This document shows positions 10,513 through 19,048 of a stretch of DNA of 64,000 nucleotides, piece by piece. A program made the position numbers and the translations under genes. The notes under the pieces were generated by a model that saw only the letters and a program-made list of their open reading frames with translations, searched no databases and was not told the DNA's origin. The DNA is from Nocardia arthritidis (GTDB lineage Bacteria; Actinomycetota; Actinomycetes; Mycobacteriales; Mycobacteriaceae). The stretch is taken from assembly GCF_011801145.1 (NCBI RefSeq), contig NZ_CP046172.1:9300001-9364000 (forward strand), read 5' to 3'. The first letter of the stretch is position 1. Each line of letters begins with the position of its first letter.

Positions 10513-11187
10513 GTGAGTGAAGCACCGGGCTGGAGCGCCATCGACGCCGCGCTGCGAAACCTGTACGGAGAGACCGTTCCCGCGCACTGGACGCCGCAAC
10601 AGCCCTGGTCCCTCGGCGGGCCCGACCCGCTGGACGGCATCAGCGCCTACCCGCGCACCGATCCGGTATCGCACTGGCACTACGTCACATACGGGATGTC
10701 GGAGCTGTACGAGAAGGAGTGGGACAATCCGGCCGTATCCGGTTGGGGATTCGAATTCACCCTGCGCCTGGCCCGGCCGACGTCCGACGCCGACCCGCCG
10801 CTATGGGCGGCGGGTTTCCTACAAACCTTGGCGCGCTATGTAATTCAGTCCGGGAAATGGTTCGAACCCGGTAACACCATCAAAGCGAACGGACCGCTCG
10901 ATCCGGAGCGGCCCGAGTCGGCCATCCAGGCCTTCACCTTCGTCGTCGACCCCGAGCTCGGCTCGATCGACACCCCGCACGGCGCTGTGCGTTTCCTGCA
11001 GGTGGTCGGGCTGACCATGCCGGAATACCGAGCCGCGTTGGGCGGCAAGGCTCTCGGCCTCCTGCGCGATTTCGAATCGCGAATTCCGTTGTACGTCACC
11101 GATCTCGATCGAGCCACCTTCGTCAACGACCCGAAACCCCAAGCCCGCTGGCCGCGTTGGGGTGGCGGGCTGCGCGGTCGTCCGTGA
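10513..11187 (+). CDS. Suppressor-of-fused domain protein
   Basis: About 224 residues. The stretch SELYEKEWDNPAVSGWGFEF and the following RLARPTSD are characteristic of the bacterial SUFU-like domain (family knowledge), which is of unknown biochemical role in bacteria. GTG 10513 is favoured: TATCGT lies six bases upstream and TTGGGC 19 bp further, suggesting a leaderless transcript. An in-frame GTG at 10444 is the alternative. No signal peptide. It follows nadE on the same strand but has room for its own promoter. Confidence 0.75.
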   Translation: MSEAPGWSAIDAALRNLYGETVPAHWTPQQPWSLGGPDPLDGISAYPRTDPVSHWHYVTYGMSELYEKEWDNPAVSGWGFEFTLRLARPTSDADPPLWAAGFLQTLARYVIQSGKWFEPGNTIKANGPLDPERPESAIQAFTFVVDPELGSIDTPHGAVRFLQVVGLTMPEYRAALGGKALGLLRDFESRIPLYVTDLDRATFVNDPKPQARWPRWGGGLRGRP

Positions 11188-11197
11188 CCGAATCCGG

Positions 11198-11917
11198 TTA
11201 TTGCTTGGGCTTCATGAAGGCCGCGAGCATTTCGCCCAAGTCCTTCTCCACCTTGGCCTTGGTGACACCGAGATCGGTGACCAAGCCGGAGCCGTTCTCG
11301 AATTCGAGGATGGCGAGCAGGATGTGTTCGGTGCCGATGTAGTTGTGTACCAGGCGAATCGCCTCGCGGAAGGTCAGATCCAGCACTTTTCTGGCGTCGG
11401 CGTTGAACGGTATGAGGGCGGGAACCTCATCGGCCCTGGGCGGCAGCGCCGCGATCGCCGCGTCACGCACCGCCTCCATGGTCGCTCCGGCGGCCACGAG
11501 TTCCTTGGCGGCGAGACCGTCCGGCTCACTCAGCAGACCGAGCACCAGATGCGGAATCCCGATCTCGGCGTTGCCCGCACCGTGCGCGGCCTGCTGCGAT
11601 GCCACTATCGCCCGGCGCGCCCGGTCGGTGTACCGCGAGAACCCGCTGCTCAGGTCGATGGCCGTCGCATCGCCAGGTTCCTTGGGCACGAACCGCTTCT
11701 GCGCGGCCTGCTTGCTGACGCCCATGCTGGCGCCGATATCGGTCCATGAGGCGCCGGAGCGGCGAGCCTGGTCGACGAAGTGGCCGATCAGATGATCGGC
11801 CACTTCACCGAGGTGATCGGCGACGACCACGGCGTCGGAGAGTTGGTCGAGCGCGTTGTCGGGACGGGCTTTCTTGATGCCGTCGATCAGTTCGTCGAGG
11901 CGGATATGCGATGTCAT
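11198..11917 (-). CDS. HTH and Clp N-terminal repeat domain protein
   Basis: 239 residues. The N-terminal part (about 40-80) holds a helix-turn-helix-like segment (SWTDIGASMGVSKQAAQKRF). The C-terminal two thirds (about 93-235) is a Clp N (R) domain with two repeats (ARRAIVASQQAAHGAGNAEI; ARKVLDLTFREAIRLVHNYI with GTEHILLAIL). There is no AAA module, so it is not an unfoldase by itself. It may act as a DNA-binding adaptor or regulator linked to Clp proteolysis. Its own promoter is embedded in two dyads, suggesting autoregulation. Confidence 0.85.
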   Translation of the reverse strand: MTSHIRLDELIDGIKKARPDNALDQLSDAVVVADHLGEVADHLIGHFVDQARRSGASWTDIGASMGVSKQAAQKRFVPKEPGDATAIDLSSGFSRYTDRARRAIVASQQAAHGAGNAEIGIPHLVLGLLSEPDGLAAKELVAAGATMEAVRDAAIAALPPRADEVPALIPFNADARKVLDLTFREAIRLVHNYIGTEHILLAILEFENGSGLVTDLGVTKAKVEKDLGEMLAAFMKPKQ

Positions 11918-11919
11918 GC

Positions 11920-11964
11920 GTCAACTCTAAGTTGACGACCCGAGGTCGTCAACCAAAGGTTGAC
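11920..11964 (-). promoter_or_regulatory. Promoter embedded in two inverted-repeat operators
   Basis: Two 17-bp dyads: GTCAACT-CTA-AGTTGAC (11920-11936) and GTCAACC-AAA-GGTTGAC (11948-11964), centres 28 bp apart. On the minus strand TTGACG (11952-11947) within the distal dyad and TAGAGT (11929-11924) within the proximal dyad are 17 bp apart, a textbook -35/-10. Only six bases separate the -10 from the ATG at 11917, so the mRNA is probably leaderless. Binding at either dyad would occlude polymerase. Confidence 0.75.
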
Positions 11965-12018
11965 GCGTACTGCGCCCCGTTCACGGACGGCGAACGGCAT
12001 AGACACCACACAAACGAA

Positions 12019-13107
12019 TCAGGGACGAGCGGTCGCGAACGCACCCCGGACGATCACCTCCTTGACCCGAGCCGCGATGCGCCCGGTGAGCACCGTGCGA
12101 CCCGGTGCGTCGTCGGCATGCAGCGCCTGGATCACCCCATCCCGCCGACCGAGGCTGATGCACTGAATCAGGTAGCGGAACTTCAACTTTCGCGGCTCCC
12201 GCCCATCCAGGCCCGCGATGACGGCATCGGCCGCGTGCTTACCGGTCGGCAGCGCGGTGGCGCAGGCCATCCGCAATTCCCGGCCGCCCGGCCCGGCGAT
12301 CACCGCGCTGTCCCCGGCGGCGTAGATATCGGGATGGGAGACCGAACGCAATGTCTCGTCGGTCAGCACCCGGCCGGTTCCGTCGACGGCGATACCCGCC
12401 CGCGCCGCCAGATCCGGCACCCCGAAACCCGCGGTCCACACCGTCACCGCGGCCGGGACGACGGTCCCGTCGGCCAGCCGGACACCGTCCGCGAGCACCT
12501 CGACAACCTTTGCACCGGACCGAATTTCGACACCCAGACGGGTCAGCGTGCGCTGGATGTGCGCCGCCGCCTTGGTCGAGAGCCAGGCGCCCGGCGCCTC
12601 CGAACCGAGCAGGATCACCCGCGAATCCGGTTGCGCCTCGGCGAGTTCGGCGGCCAACTCGATCCCGGTCGATCCCGCGCCGACCACCGCGCTCGGTCCG
12701 CGCGAAAGCCGCAGCCGTGCAACGTCTTCCGGAGTGGCCAGCGCGAAGGCGTGCTCGGCGGCACCCGGAACGCCGGACAGATCCGCCGTGCTACCGAGCG
12801 CGTAGACCAGTGCGTCGTAAGCGAGCACGTCGCCGTTGTCCAGCAGTACCCGGCGGCCCACAGTGTCCAGCTCGGCGGCCCGCGCATGGACGAACCGAAT
12901 CTTCTTCGGCTCCAACAATTCCCGCAGACCCCACTGGGAGATCCGCTGCCCGGCGGCCGACTGGTGCAGCCGGACCCGCTCGACGAATTCCGCACGGGCA
13001 TCGACGACGGTGACCTGTGCGTCCCGCGCCTTGCCCGCCAGCCTGCCAGCCGCGGCCAGCCCGGCGTACCCGGCGCCGAGAACGATGATGCGATGCTGTC
13101 CGGTCAT
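12019..13107 (-). CDS. FAD-dependent NAD(P)H dehydrogenase-like oxidoreductase
   Basis: 362 residues of the pyridine nucleotide-disulfide/NDH-2 fold. The N-terminal FAD dinucleotide loop is IIVLGAGYAGLAAAGRL, a second Rossmann loop is VVGAGSTGIELAAELAE (about residue 140), and the FAD-closing motif is DIYAAGDSAVI (about 275). There is no CxxC redox pair. No C-terminal amphipathic membrane segment is obvious, so it may be soluble. AAGGAGCC precedes the ATG. It lies directly downstream of an ECF41 sigma gene and carries a matching promoter. Confidence 0.88.
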   Translation of the reverse strand: MTGQHRIIVLGAGYAGLAAAGRLAGKARDAQVTVVDARAEFVERVRLHQSAAGQRISQWGLRELLEPKKIRFVHARAAELDTVGRRVLLDNGDVLAYDALVYALGSTADLSGVPGAAEHAFALATPEDVARLRLSRGPSAVVGAGSTGIELAAELAEAQPDSRVILLGSEAPGAWLSTKAAAHIQRTLTRLGVEIRSGAKVVEVLADGVRLADGTVVPAAVTVWTAGFGVPDLAARAGIAVDGTGRVLTDETLRSVSHPDIYAAGDSAVIAGPGGRELRMACATALPTGKHAADAVIAGLDGREPRKLKFRYLIQCISLGRRDGVIQALHADDAPGRTVLTGRIAARVKEVIVRGAFATARP

Positions 13108-13141
13108 GATGTGGCTCCTTCCGATTAGCCGACACCGACCA

Positions 13142-13168
13142 GACCGGACAGCTCCCCCAATACTGACA
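13142..13168 (-). promoter_or_regulatory. Candidate ECF41-type promoter
   Basis: On the minus strand TGTCAGT (13168-13162), a 16-nt spacer, then GGTC (13145-13142). The reported ECF41 promoter is TGTCACA-N16-CGTC, so five of seven and three of four bases match with exact spacing. It sits 35 bp before the oxidoreductase start and within 50 bp of the sigma gene stop. Functional assignment is inference. Confidence 0.5.
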
Positions 13169-13188
13169 GCCTTGATCTATGAGCCCCG

Positions 13189-14070
13189 TCACGCCCAGAC
13201 GCGCGCCAGGTAGGTGAGCTTCTCCGGATTCACCACCAACCGCAGCTCCCCCACCTGATCACCGTCCAACTGGACCGCGACCACCATCATCGGTACGCCG
13301 TTGACCAGCACGACAACCGAGGGCGCGCCGTTGATCTCGAGCACCTCGAGCACCATGCCCGGCACTTCCCAGCGGAACAGCCCGGCCAGGTAGCGCGCGA
13401 CACTGTTGGCCCCGACCACCGGCCGCCGCGCGGCATTGATCACTCCGCCGCCATCCGCGATGGATACCGCGTCGGCCGTGAGCATCCGCTCCAGCGCCGC
13501 GATATCGCCGGTGCGCGCCGCCTTCAGGAATCGTTCGATCAGCTCGCGGGCGTACTCGTCGGGAATCTCGAAGCGGGTTCGATCTTCCTGGACCCGCTGC
13601 GTGGCCCGGCGGTAGATCTGCTGCGAATTGGCCTCGGTGACGGTGAGCATGTCGGCGATCTCGCGGTGCGCGTAGCCGAACGCCTCGCGCAGCACGAACA
13701 CCGCCCGCTCCACCGGGCTCAGCCGCTCCAGCGTGGTGAGCAGCGCGAGCGAAACCTGTTCGCGTTCCTCGACGGACTCCAGCGGACCCAGCTCGCCCCG
13801 CGCGGTCGGCACCGGCTCGGGCAGCCACGGCCCGGTATATGTCTCGCGCCGGGCCCGCGCCGAGACCAGCCAGTTGCGGCAGATGTTGACCACAACGGTG
13901 GTCAGCCACGCCTCGGCGGAACGGATTTGGCGACGATCGGCGGCGTCCCAGCGCAGATACGCCTCCTGGACGGCGTCCTCGGCCTCCATCGCCGAACCGA
14001 GCATGCGGTAGGCCAGCGCGAACAGCCGGGGCCGATGCGCCTGGAATTCGCGCAGCCCATCCGCTTCCAC
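13189..14070 (-). CDS. ECF41-type sigma factor with SnoaL-like C-terminus
   Basis: 293 residues from GTG 14070, after GGAAGAAGG; this gives the usual ECF41 length. Region 2 is RLFALAYRMLGSAMEAEDAVQEAYLRW (key: AEDAVQEAYLRW); region 4 is SPVERAVFVLREAFGYAHREIADM. The WLPEP linker, the C-terminal SnoaL-like extension with DGGG and the NPEKL end are the ECF41 signatures. In this family the extension, not an anti-sigma factor, controls activity. The next gene downstream is an oxidoreductase, as expected for ECF41 loci. Confidence 0.92.
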   Translation of the reverse strand: MEADGLREFQAHRPRLFALAYRMLGSAMEAEDAVQEAYLRWDAADRRQIRSAEAWLTTVVVNICRNWLVSARARRETYTGPWLPEPVPTARGELGPLESVEEREQVSLALLTTLERLSPVERAVFVLREAFGYAHREIADMLTVTEANSQQIYRRATQRVQEDRTRFEIPDEYARELIERFLKAARTGDIAALERMLTADAVSIADGGGVINAARRPVVGANSVARYLAGLFRWEVPGMVLEVLEINGAPSVVVLVNGVPMMVVAVQLDGDQVGELRLVVNPEKLTYLARVWA

Positions 14071-14404
14071 GTGTACCTTCTTCCGATCCCGCCGTCCCGG
14101 TAAGACCGTACCGCTCGGCATGATCGCCGCGCGCGGGTGTCTCAGCGGTTCACCGTTGAATCGGCCGACATCGAAGAAGCGTTGCTCGCGCAGGCCGAAG
14201 ACGACGCCGCGCACTAGATCCGGCAGCGTCGGTCGCCGGCAGACCCACGCCTCGAAACCCCCCAGCCGCAGGCCCCCCAGCGCTGCAAGAGCATTCATAC
14301 CGAACAGCCTGGTATGCGGCGCTTTGAGAATCCTTAACAAATGCCAGTGACGCCGACCTCACCGGCACAAAGTTCCAGGCGACCGAATTGCCGCACCTTG
14401 CAAC
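14071..14404. other. Intergenic or 5' region of the sigma gene
   Basis: The sigma reading frame is open upstream to an in-frame start at 14340, giving up to 90 extra residues (for example DLVRGVVFGLREQRFFDVGR). The added part has no sigma-factor homology that I recognise and is not needed for the family fold. I treat it as leader DNA, probably with the sigma promoter. No other convincing gene is seen. Confidence 0.4.
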
Positions 14405-14431
14405 GAGATCCGGCGGTCAGTACCGGATCTC
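14405..14431 (-). terminator. Hairpin overlapping the pssA stop
   Basis: GAGATCCGG (14405-14413) and CCGGATCTC (14423-14431) form a 9-bp stem with a 9-nt loop. It covers the last codons and stop of pssA on the minus strand, so it could end the psd-pssA transcript. Confidence 0.5.
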
Positions 14432-15334
14432 GTCGGGCCTGCGCTGTTTGTTGCCCGGACGGCGCAGCCGCAGCCGCGCACTGGAACCCCGGATGGTCGG
14501 ACGCCGGATCACCGGACGCCGCGGATCGGCCCTGCGCTGTGCCCGGCGCTGGGCGCGCCGCTCGGCGGGCTTGTGCTGCCAGGTCTCCGGACGCGCCGCC
14601 ACCCAGCGCTGGGAGTGCCAGGCGAAGGGAATATGCCCGAGATACAGCAGCACGAGCACCAGCAGCAGCACGATCGGATAGGTGACCAGCGCCGCGGCCG
14701 CCAGCGCGACCAGCACCAGCAGCCCGGCCGCGGCCTGCGGCGCCACCGACACCGACTTCATGGCCAGCGTCGGAATCGTGCTGACCGCGAGCGCCGCCGC
14801 GAACACCGTCCACGCCGCGGTCACGTAGAACCCGGCCCACCAGCCGTCGCCGAATTCGACGAACATCGCGATCGGCACCATGGCGATCAGCGCCGCCGCG
14901 GGCGCGGGCACGCCGACGAAGTACTCCCGCGACCAATCCGGCCGGGTGTCGTCGTCCATCAGCGTGTTGAACCGGGCCAGGCGCAGCACCAGGCTCACCG
15001 CGAACACCAGCGCGACGATCCAGCCCGCGCTGTCCTTGTTCAGCAGCCCGACATACAGAACCAGTGCGGGCGCGACGCCGAAAGAGATGGCGTCGGAAAG
15101 GGAATCGAGTTCCGCGCCCATCTTGGTGGTCGCGTCGAGCATGCGGGCCAGGCGACCGTCCAGGGTGTCGAGCACGGCGGCCGCGCCGATCATCGCCAGC
15201 GCGAGTTCGAATTTGCCGTCGAGGCCGAACTTCACCGCGGACAGTCCGGCGCACAGCGCCAGGATGGTGACGATGCTCGGCAGCAGCCGGATGCTGCGCC
15301 GCCGCCGATTCGATGCGGGCACGGCCTCCATCAT
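14417..15334 (-). CDS. pssA: CDP-diacylglycerol-serine O-phosphatidyltransferase
   Basis: 305 residues with about eight hydrophobic segments. The CDP-alcohol phosphotransferase signature is intact: DTLDGRLAR followed by GAELDSLSD (D-x2-DG-x2-AR-x8-G-x3-D-x3-D pattern). It transfers the phosphatidyl group to L-serine at the membrane. The C-terminal ~50 residues are a very Arg-rich cytoplasmic tail ([16 protein letters not shown]), a lineage-specific extension. The start overlaps the psd stop (ATGA), so it is coupled to psd. Confidence 0.95.
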   Translation of the reverse strand: MMEAVPASNRRRRSIRLLPSIVTILALCAGLSAVKFGLDGKFELALAMIGAAAVLDTLDGRLARMLDATTKMGAELDSLSDAISFGVAPALVLYVGLLNKDSAGWIVALVFAVSLVLRLARFNTLMDDDTRPDWSREYFVGVPAPAAALIAMVPIAMFVEFGDGWWAGFYVTAAWTVFAAALAVSTIPTLAMKSVSVAPQAAAGLLVLVALAAAALVTYPIVLLLVLVLLYLGHIPFAWHSQRWVAARPETWQHKPAERRAQRRAQRRADPRRPVIRRPTIRGSSARLRLRRPGNKQRRPDEIRY

Positions 15335-16062
15335 GACAAGTCGGCCAGCACGGTTTCGGCCCCGATGGTGCGCTGGCCGGGCTGGACCAGCAGTTCGGTG
15401 CCCGCGGGGAAGTAGGTGTCGACCCGGGAGCCGAAGCGGATGAGGCCGTAGGTATCACCGATGGTGAGTTTGTCGCCCGGCCGCGCATCGCAGACGATGC
15501 GCCGCGCCAGCAGGCCCGCGATCTGCACGACGACCACCTGCTGCCCGGATTCGGTCTCCAGCACCATGCTGTTGCGCTCGTTCACCGAACTCGCCTCGGG
15601 CAGATCGGCGGAACGGAACTGGCCGGCCTGATGCAGCACCTGACGCACGATTCCGGACACCGGGACGCGCTGGACGTGCACGTCGAGCACGGACAGGAAG
15701 ATGCTCACCCGGGGCAGCGGTTGATCGCCGAGTCCCAATTCGGCGGGGGGCGTTGCGGTATCGACCAGCGCGACCTCACCGTCGGCAGGCGCGACGACGA
15801 CGCCGGCCCGGTTCGGCGGCACCCGGTGCGGATGCCGGAAGAAGCAGGCGCATGCGGCCGCGGCGAGCAGACCCGTGCGGCGCAGCCACTTACGCCTGCC
15901 GCCGAGCACGGCGACCGCGAGCGGTGCGGCGACGAACGGCAGCCCGGCCGGATGCAGCGGGGGGATCGCGTTGCGCACCAAATCGACGACGTGGCCGACT
16001 CCGGTGCGTTCCGGCGTGCCGGGCGGGGTGGGGCGGCGTGCCACAGGCTCCTCTTTCCTCAT
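15331..16062 (-). CDS. psd: Phosphatidylserine decarboxylase
   Basis: About 243 residues of the short Psd type. The self-cleavage site that forms the pyruvoyl cofactor is the Gly-Ser in [12 protein letters not shown] near the C-terminus; a hydrophobic segment lies at about residues 35-65. It converts phosphatidylserine made by PssA to phosphatidylethanolamine at the membrane. GTG 16044, three bases after AGAGGAG, is an alternative start. First gene of psd-pssA; the order matches mycobacteria. Confidence 0.94.
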   Translation of the reverse strand: MRKEEPVARRPTPPGTPERTGVGHVVDLVRNAIPPLHPAGLPFVAAPLAVAVLGGRRKWLRRTGLLAAAACACFFRHPHRVPPNRAGVVVAPADGEVALVDTATPPAELGLGDQPLPRVSIFLSVLDVHVQRVPVSGIVRQVLHQAGQFRSADLPEASSVNERNSMVLETESGQQVVVVQIAGLLARRIVCDARPGDKLTIGDTYGLIRFGSRVDTYFPAGTELLVQPGQRTIGAETVLADLS

Positions 16063-16378
16063 GGTTAGAACTGGCGCAAGCGTTCACCCTACGCCGAACG
16101 GCGCCCGTAGCACGCGTCGGTCAGCGCCGGAAATCACCGGATACACCGGGAGCGAGAAGGCCGCCGCCGCCAAAGGTTAACGCCGCGTACAGCAAGCGTT
16201 GCGCGAACGCGGGTATACCCGGGCAATGTAGGAATAGGCACTCGCTTCCGGGGTCCCGCGAGCTAATATGAGGGGGCCTCATGTCTACGGGTTCGTAGGT
16301 ATCGGGCCGATGAGGAAATCATTCCAGGCTTCGGGGTACAACCCGGCGGCAGGGCCGCAGGTACATAGGAGACGGACC
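16063..16378. promoter_or_regulatory. Divergent intergenic region psd/fabH
   Basis: 316 bp without a convincing gene; it must hold the psd and fabH promoters. A short dyad ATGAGG-GGG-CCTCAT lies at 16268-16282. A reading frame in phase with fabH from 16268 is probably untranslated leader. No riboswitch-like structure was recognised. Confidence 0.4.
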
Positions 16379-17407
16379 ATGGCTGCTCGAATCGCCCAGA
16401 CAGCAGGGCAGGAGCACACCGCGATCCTCGGGCTCGGCGTATACCGCCCGGCCCGGGTGGTCACCAACGAAGAGGTGGCGGGCCCGATCGACTCGAGCGA
16501 CGAGTGGATTCGAACCCGGTCCGGAATCAAGACCAGGCGCTTCGCGTCGGAGTCGGAAACCATCCAGAGCATGAGCGTCGCCGCGGCGCGCGGCGCGCTG
16601 GAATCGGCGGCCGTCGCGGTCGATCAGGTCGATTGCGTGATCGTTGCCACCTCGACGCATCTGCTGCTGACGCCGGCCGCGGCGCCGCAGATCGCGACCG
16701 AGCTCGGCATGAACGGCGCTGCGGCATTCGACATTTCGGCGGGCTGCGCCGGTTTCTGCCATGCGCTGGCGCTGGCCTCGGATCTGGTGCGGGCGGGCAC
16801 ATCGAATCACGTGCTGGTGATCGGCGTCGAGAAATTGACCGACACCATCAACCCGCGCGACCGGTCCACCGCCTTCCTCTTCGCCGACGGCGCGGGTGCC
16901 GTGATCGTCGGTCCGTCCGAGGAGCAGGGCATCGGCCCGACCGTCTGGGGTTCGGACGGCACCCAGAGCCACGCGATCCGGCAGGACAAGAACTGGGTCG
17001 AATTCTTCGCCGAGATCGAGGAAAAGGGGCTCGGCGCGGTGCGGCCCTACCTCACTATGGAGGGCACGGCCGTATTCCGTTGGGCCGCACACTCGTTGGA
17101 GAAGGTCTGTCGTGACGCGATGGACCGCGCCGGGCTCGCCCCCGAGGATATGGACGCGATGATCCCGCATCAGGCCAATGGCCGGATCATCGAAATCATG
17201 GCCAGGACACTGAAATTGCCGGAGCACTGCGCGCTGGCCAACGATATCGAGGAGACCGGTAACACATCGGCCGCGTCGATTCCGCTGGCCATGGAGGCGA
17301 TGCTGCGCAAGAACGAGGCGAAGCCCGGCGACACCGCGCTGCTCATCGCATTCGGCGCCGGCCTGTCCTACGCCGCCCAGGTGGTGAAACTGCCTAAGTG
17401 GCAGTAA
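16379..17407 (+). CDS. fabH: Beta-ketoacyl-ACP synthase III
   Basis: 342 residues from ATG 16379 behind AGGAGACGGACC. The catalytic triad is readable: Cys in SAGCAGFCHAL, His in IPHQANGRI and Asn in GNTSAASIPLAM. The sequence closely follows mycobacterial FabH, including SSDEWIRTRSGIKTRRFA and GPTVWGSDG. It condenses an acyl-CoA primer with malonyl-ACP, in mycolata linking FAS-I products to FAS-II elongation. It ends 3 bp from a convergent gene. Confidence 0.95.
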   Translation: MAARIAQTAGQEHTAILGLGVYRPARVVTNEEVAGPIDSSDEWIRTRSGIKTRRFASESETIQSMSVAAARGALESAAVAVDQVDCVIVATSTHLLLTPAAAPQIATELGMNGAAAFDISAGCAGFCHALALASDLVRAGTSNHVLVIGVEKLTDTINPRDRSTAFLFADGAGAVIVGPSEEQGIGPTVWGSDGTQSHAIRQDKNWVEFFAEIEEKGLGAVRPYLTMEGTAVFRWAAHSLEKVCRDAMDRAGLAPEDMDAMIPHQANGRIIEIMARTLKLPEHCALANDIEETGNTSAASIPLAMEAMLRKNEAKPGDTALLIAFGAGLSYAAQVVKLPKWQ

Positions 17408-17410
17408 TTT

Positions 17411-18091
17411 TCACCCCAACGCCCAGGTGACCTTCACGGTGAAGGTCACCGTCTGGGTGCCGGGTTCGAGCGAAAAAGATTCGGGCGCGTTCGCCGACTG
17501 CGGCTTCGGGTTGTCGCTGGTGGCCTCGTTGATGGTGACCACGTCCTTCAGCTTCAGCCCGGCCAGTACGGCATATTGTTCGGCGCGGGATTTCGCGTCG
17601 GCGAAGGCGCGGGCGCGCGCGTCGGAGATCAGCTTGGAGTTGTCCTCCAATGCGAAAGACACACCGCGCAAACGGGTTTCGTTACCGCCGGCCTTTATCG
17701 CACCGTCGAGGACCGCGGAGGCCTTCGACAGCTCGCGCACCACGACGTGCACCATATTCGTCGCGCGGTAGTCGGTGACGGTGTGGCCGTCGGGCGTGTA
17801 CTGCGGCTGGATCGACAGATCGGTGGTGCGGATGTCCTCGCGGGCGACGCCCGCGGCGACCATGGCATCGGTCATCGCCTTGGCCCGGTCGTTGACGGTG
17901 GCGATGGCGCCGGAGACATTGCCCGCGGCGACCTCGACACCCAGATCGGCATTCAGGGTGTCCGGTGCGCCGCGCACCTGACCGGTGCCGACCACGGTGA
18001 CATCGCGGTCGGCGGGCGTCGCCGATTTGCCGCATCCGGTGCAGAGCATGGCCGCACCGGCCACCACGGCCACGAACGGCATGTATCGCAT
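17411..18091 (-). CDS. SIMPL-domain (DUF541) lipoprotein
   Basis: 226 residues. Lipobox MLCTGC puts the lipidated Cys at about residue 20, so the protein is exported and membrane-anchored. The body is a SIMPL domain: VTVVGTGQVRGAPDTLNADL, DIRTTDLSIQPQYTPDG, then ARARAFADAKSRAEQYAVLA. The domain is widespread, of unclear biochemical role, and oligomerises in other bacteria. Convergent with fabH. Confidence 0.88.
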   Translation of the reverse strand: MRYMPFVAVVAGAAMLCTGCGKSATPADRDVTVVGTGQVRGAPDTLNADLGVEVAAGNVSGAIATVNDRAKAMTDAMVAAGVAREDIRTTDLSIQPQYTPDGHTVTDYRATNMVHVVVRELSKASAVLDGAIKAGGNETRLRGVSFALEDNSKLISDARARAFADAKSRAEQYAVLAGLKLKDVVTINEATSDNPKPQSANAPESFSLEPGTQTVTFTVKVTWALG

Positions 18092-18126
18092 ACCCGGAAC
18101 TTACGCGCCGAATCCCGCGGATCCGA

Positions 18127-18585
18127 TCAGCCGCGCGCCTCCGCCGCGGATTTGATCTTGCCGAGGGTTTCTGTCATGCCGCGCACCAGATCCGCCTCGA
18201 ACGACTCCTCACCGCCGAAGCCGATACTGATCGACTTGCGGACCACCTGCGGAATCCCCTTGGGCGCAACGTCGCGACGCTCGACGAGCCGGGTCCCGGC
18301 TTCGGTCGGCTCCAGGGTGTAGCTCCAGGTGGTCCGGTTTTCGTTCATCCGAAAGGCGAGGGATTTGTTCGGCTCGAACCGGACGATGCGCGATGACGTG
18401 GGCCAATACTTCTTGCCGTCGGTGTTCAGATTGATCGTCCAGGTGCCCGCCTTGACCCGGCCGAGCGGGAGCATGCGCACGCATTGCGGGCTGAATTCCG
18501 GCATGCGTTTGAGATCCGCGAGCACGGCCCACACCCGTTCCGGCGGCGCGGCGATATCGATGGCGACTTCGAGATTCTTGGGCAA
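18127..18585 (-). CDS. SRPBCC-family (START-like) protein
   Basis: 152 residues from TTG 18585, which follows GGAGG by five bases; ATG 18660 would add 25 unlikely residues. The fold starts with LEVAIDIAAPPERVWAVLAD and ends with a long amphipathic helix (VRGMTETLGKIKSAAE), the polyketide cyclase/dehydrase-like SRPBCC pattern. Such proteins bind hydrophobic ligands in a helix-grip cavity; the ligand is not readable here. Confidence 0.82.
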   Translation of the reverse strand: MPKNLEVAIDIAAPPERVWAVLADLKRMPEFSPQCVRMLPLGRVKAGTWTINLNTDGKKYWPTSSRIVRFEPNKSLAFRMNENRTTWSYTLEPTEAGTRLVERRDVAPKGIPQVVRKSISIGFGGEESFEADLVRGMTETLGKIKSAAEARG

Positions 18586-18758
18586 CGCTGCCTCCGGGGG
18601 GCTCGGTGCTTCTGCTGTCGTGATGATAATCGGGAAGACAGTTGGGTCACATTTTCGCATGTTGTGAAGGCCCCTTGTAATACACGGCGCACAATGGCTG
18701 ATAGACGAAGCACCAGACACTGCCACCAGCTTTCCCGTCAAACGTGAGGTGATCGGCC

Positions 18759-18953
18759 GTGAAACTGCGCTCACTCCTCCATCGCAGGCAGTCGGACAAA
18801 CTCCCACTGCTCCCCGCAACCGAATCCGAAGACGGGCACATCGTCCGTGGCGTGTTCTCCCTCCGTGAACAGAAATCGAGCGCCCAGGAGGAACGCCTGG
18901 AACGCCTGCTCACCCCGAAAGAGCTGGATCTGGTGCGGGAGAACCGGCTCTGA
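18759..18953 (+). CDS. Small basic/acidic protein, 64 aa
   Basis: GTG start at 18759 with GAGGTGAT eight bases upstream. The sequence is highly charged, with a basic N-terminus (KLRSLLHRRQSDK) and a helical C-terminal half (EERLERLLTPKELDLVRENR). No family recognised. It lies alone, 95 bp before the receiver-TrxR gene, so it could be its leader gene. Confidence 0.5.
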   Translation: MKLRSLLHRRQSDKLPLLPATESEDGHIVRGVFSLREQKSSAQEERLERLLTPKELDLVRENRL

Positions 18954-19048
18954 GCGCCGGGCAAATTCACACCCACGCGACGGCCCGTTCGCGGCGGGCT
19001 GACGAAACGCCGACGACATGCCGTCGGCCGAGACTCCATACTCTTTAG

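Noticed and set aside
14071..14340. N-terminal extension of the sigma factor
   Set aside because: The family starts at the GTG with its own ribosome binding site; the extension has no domain.
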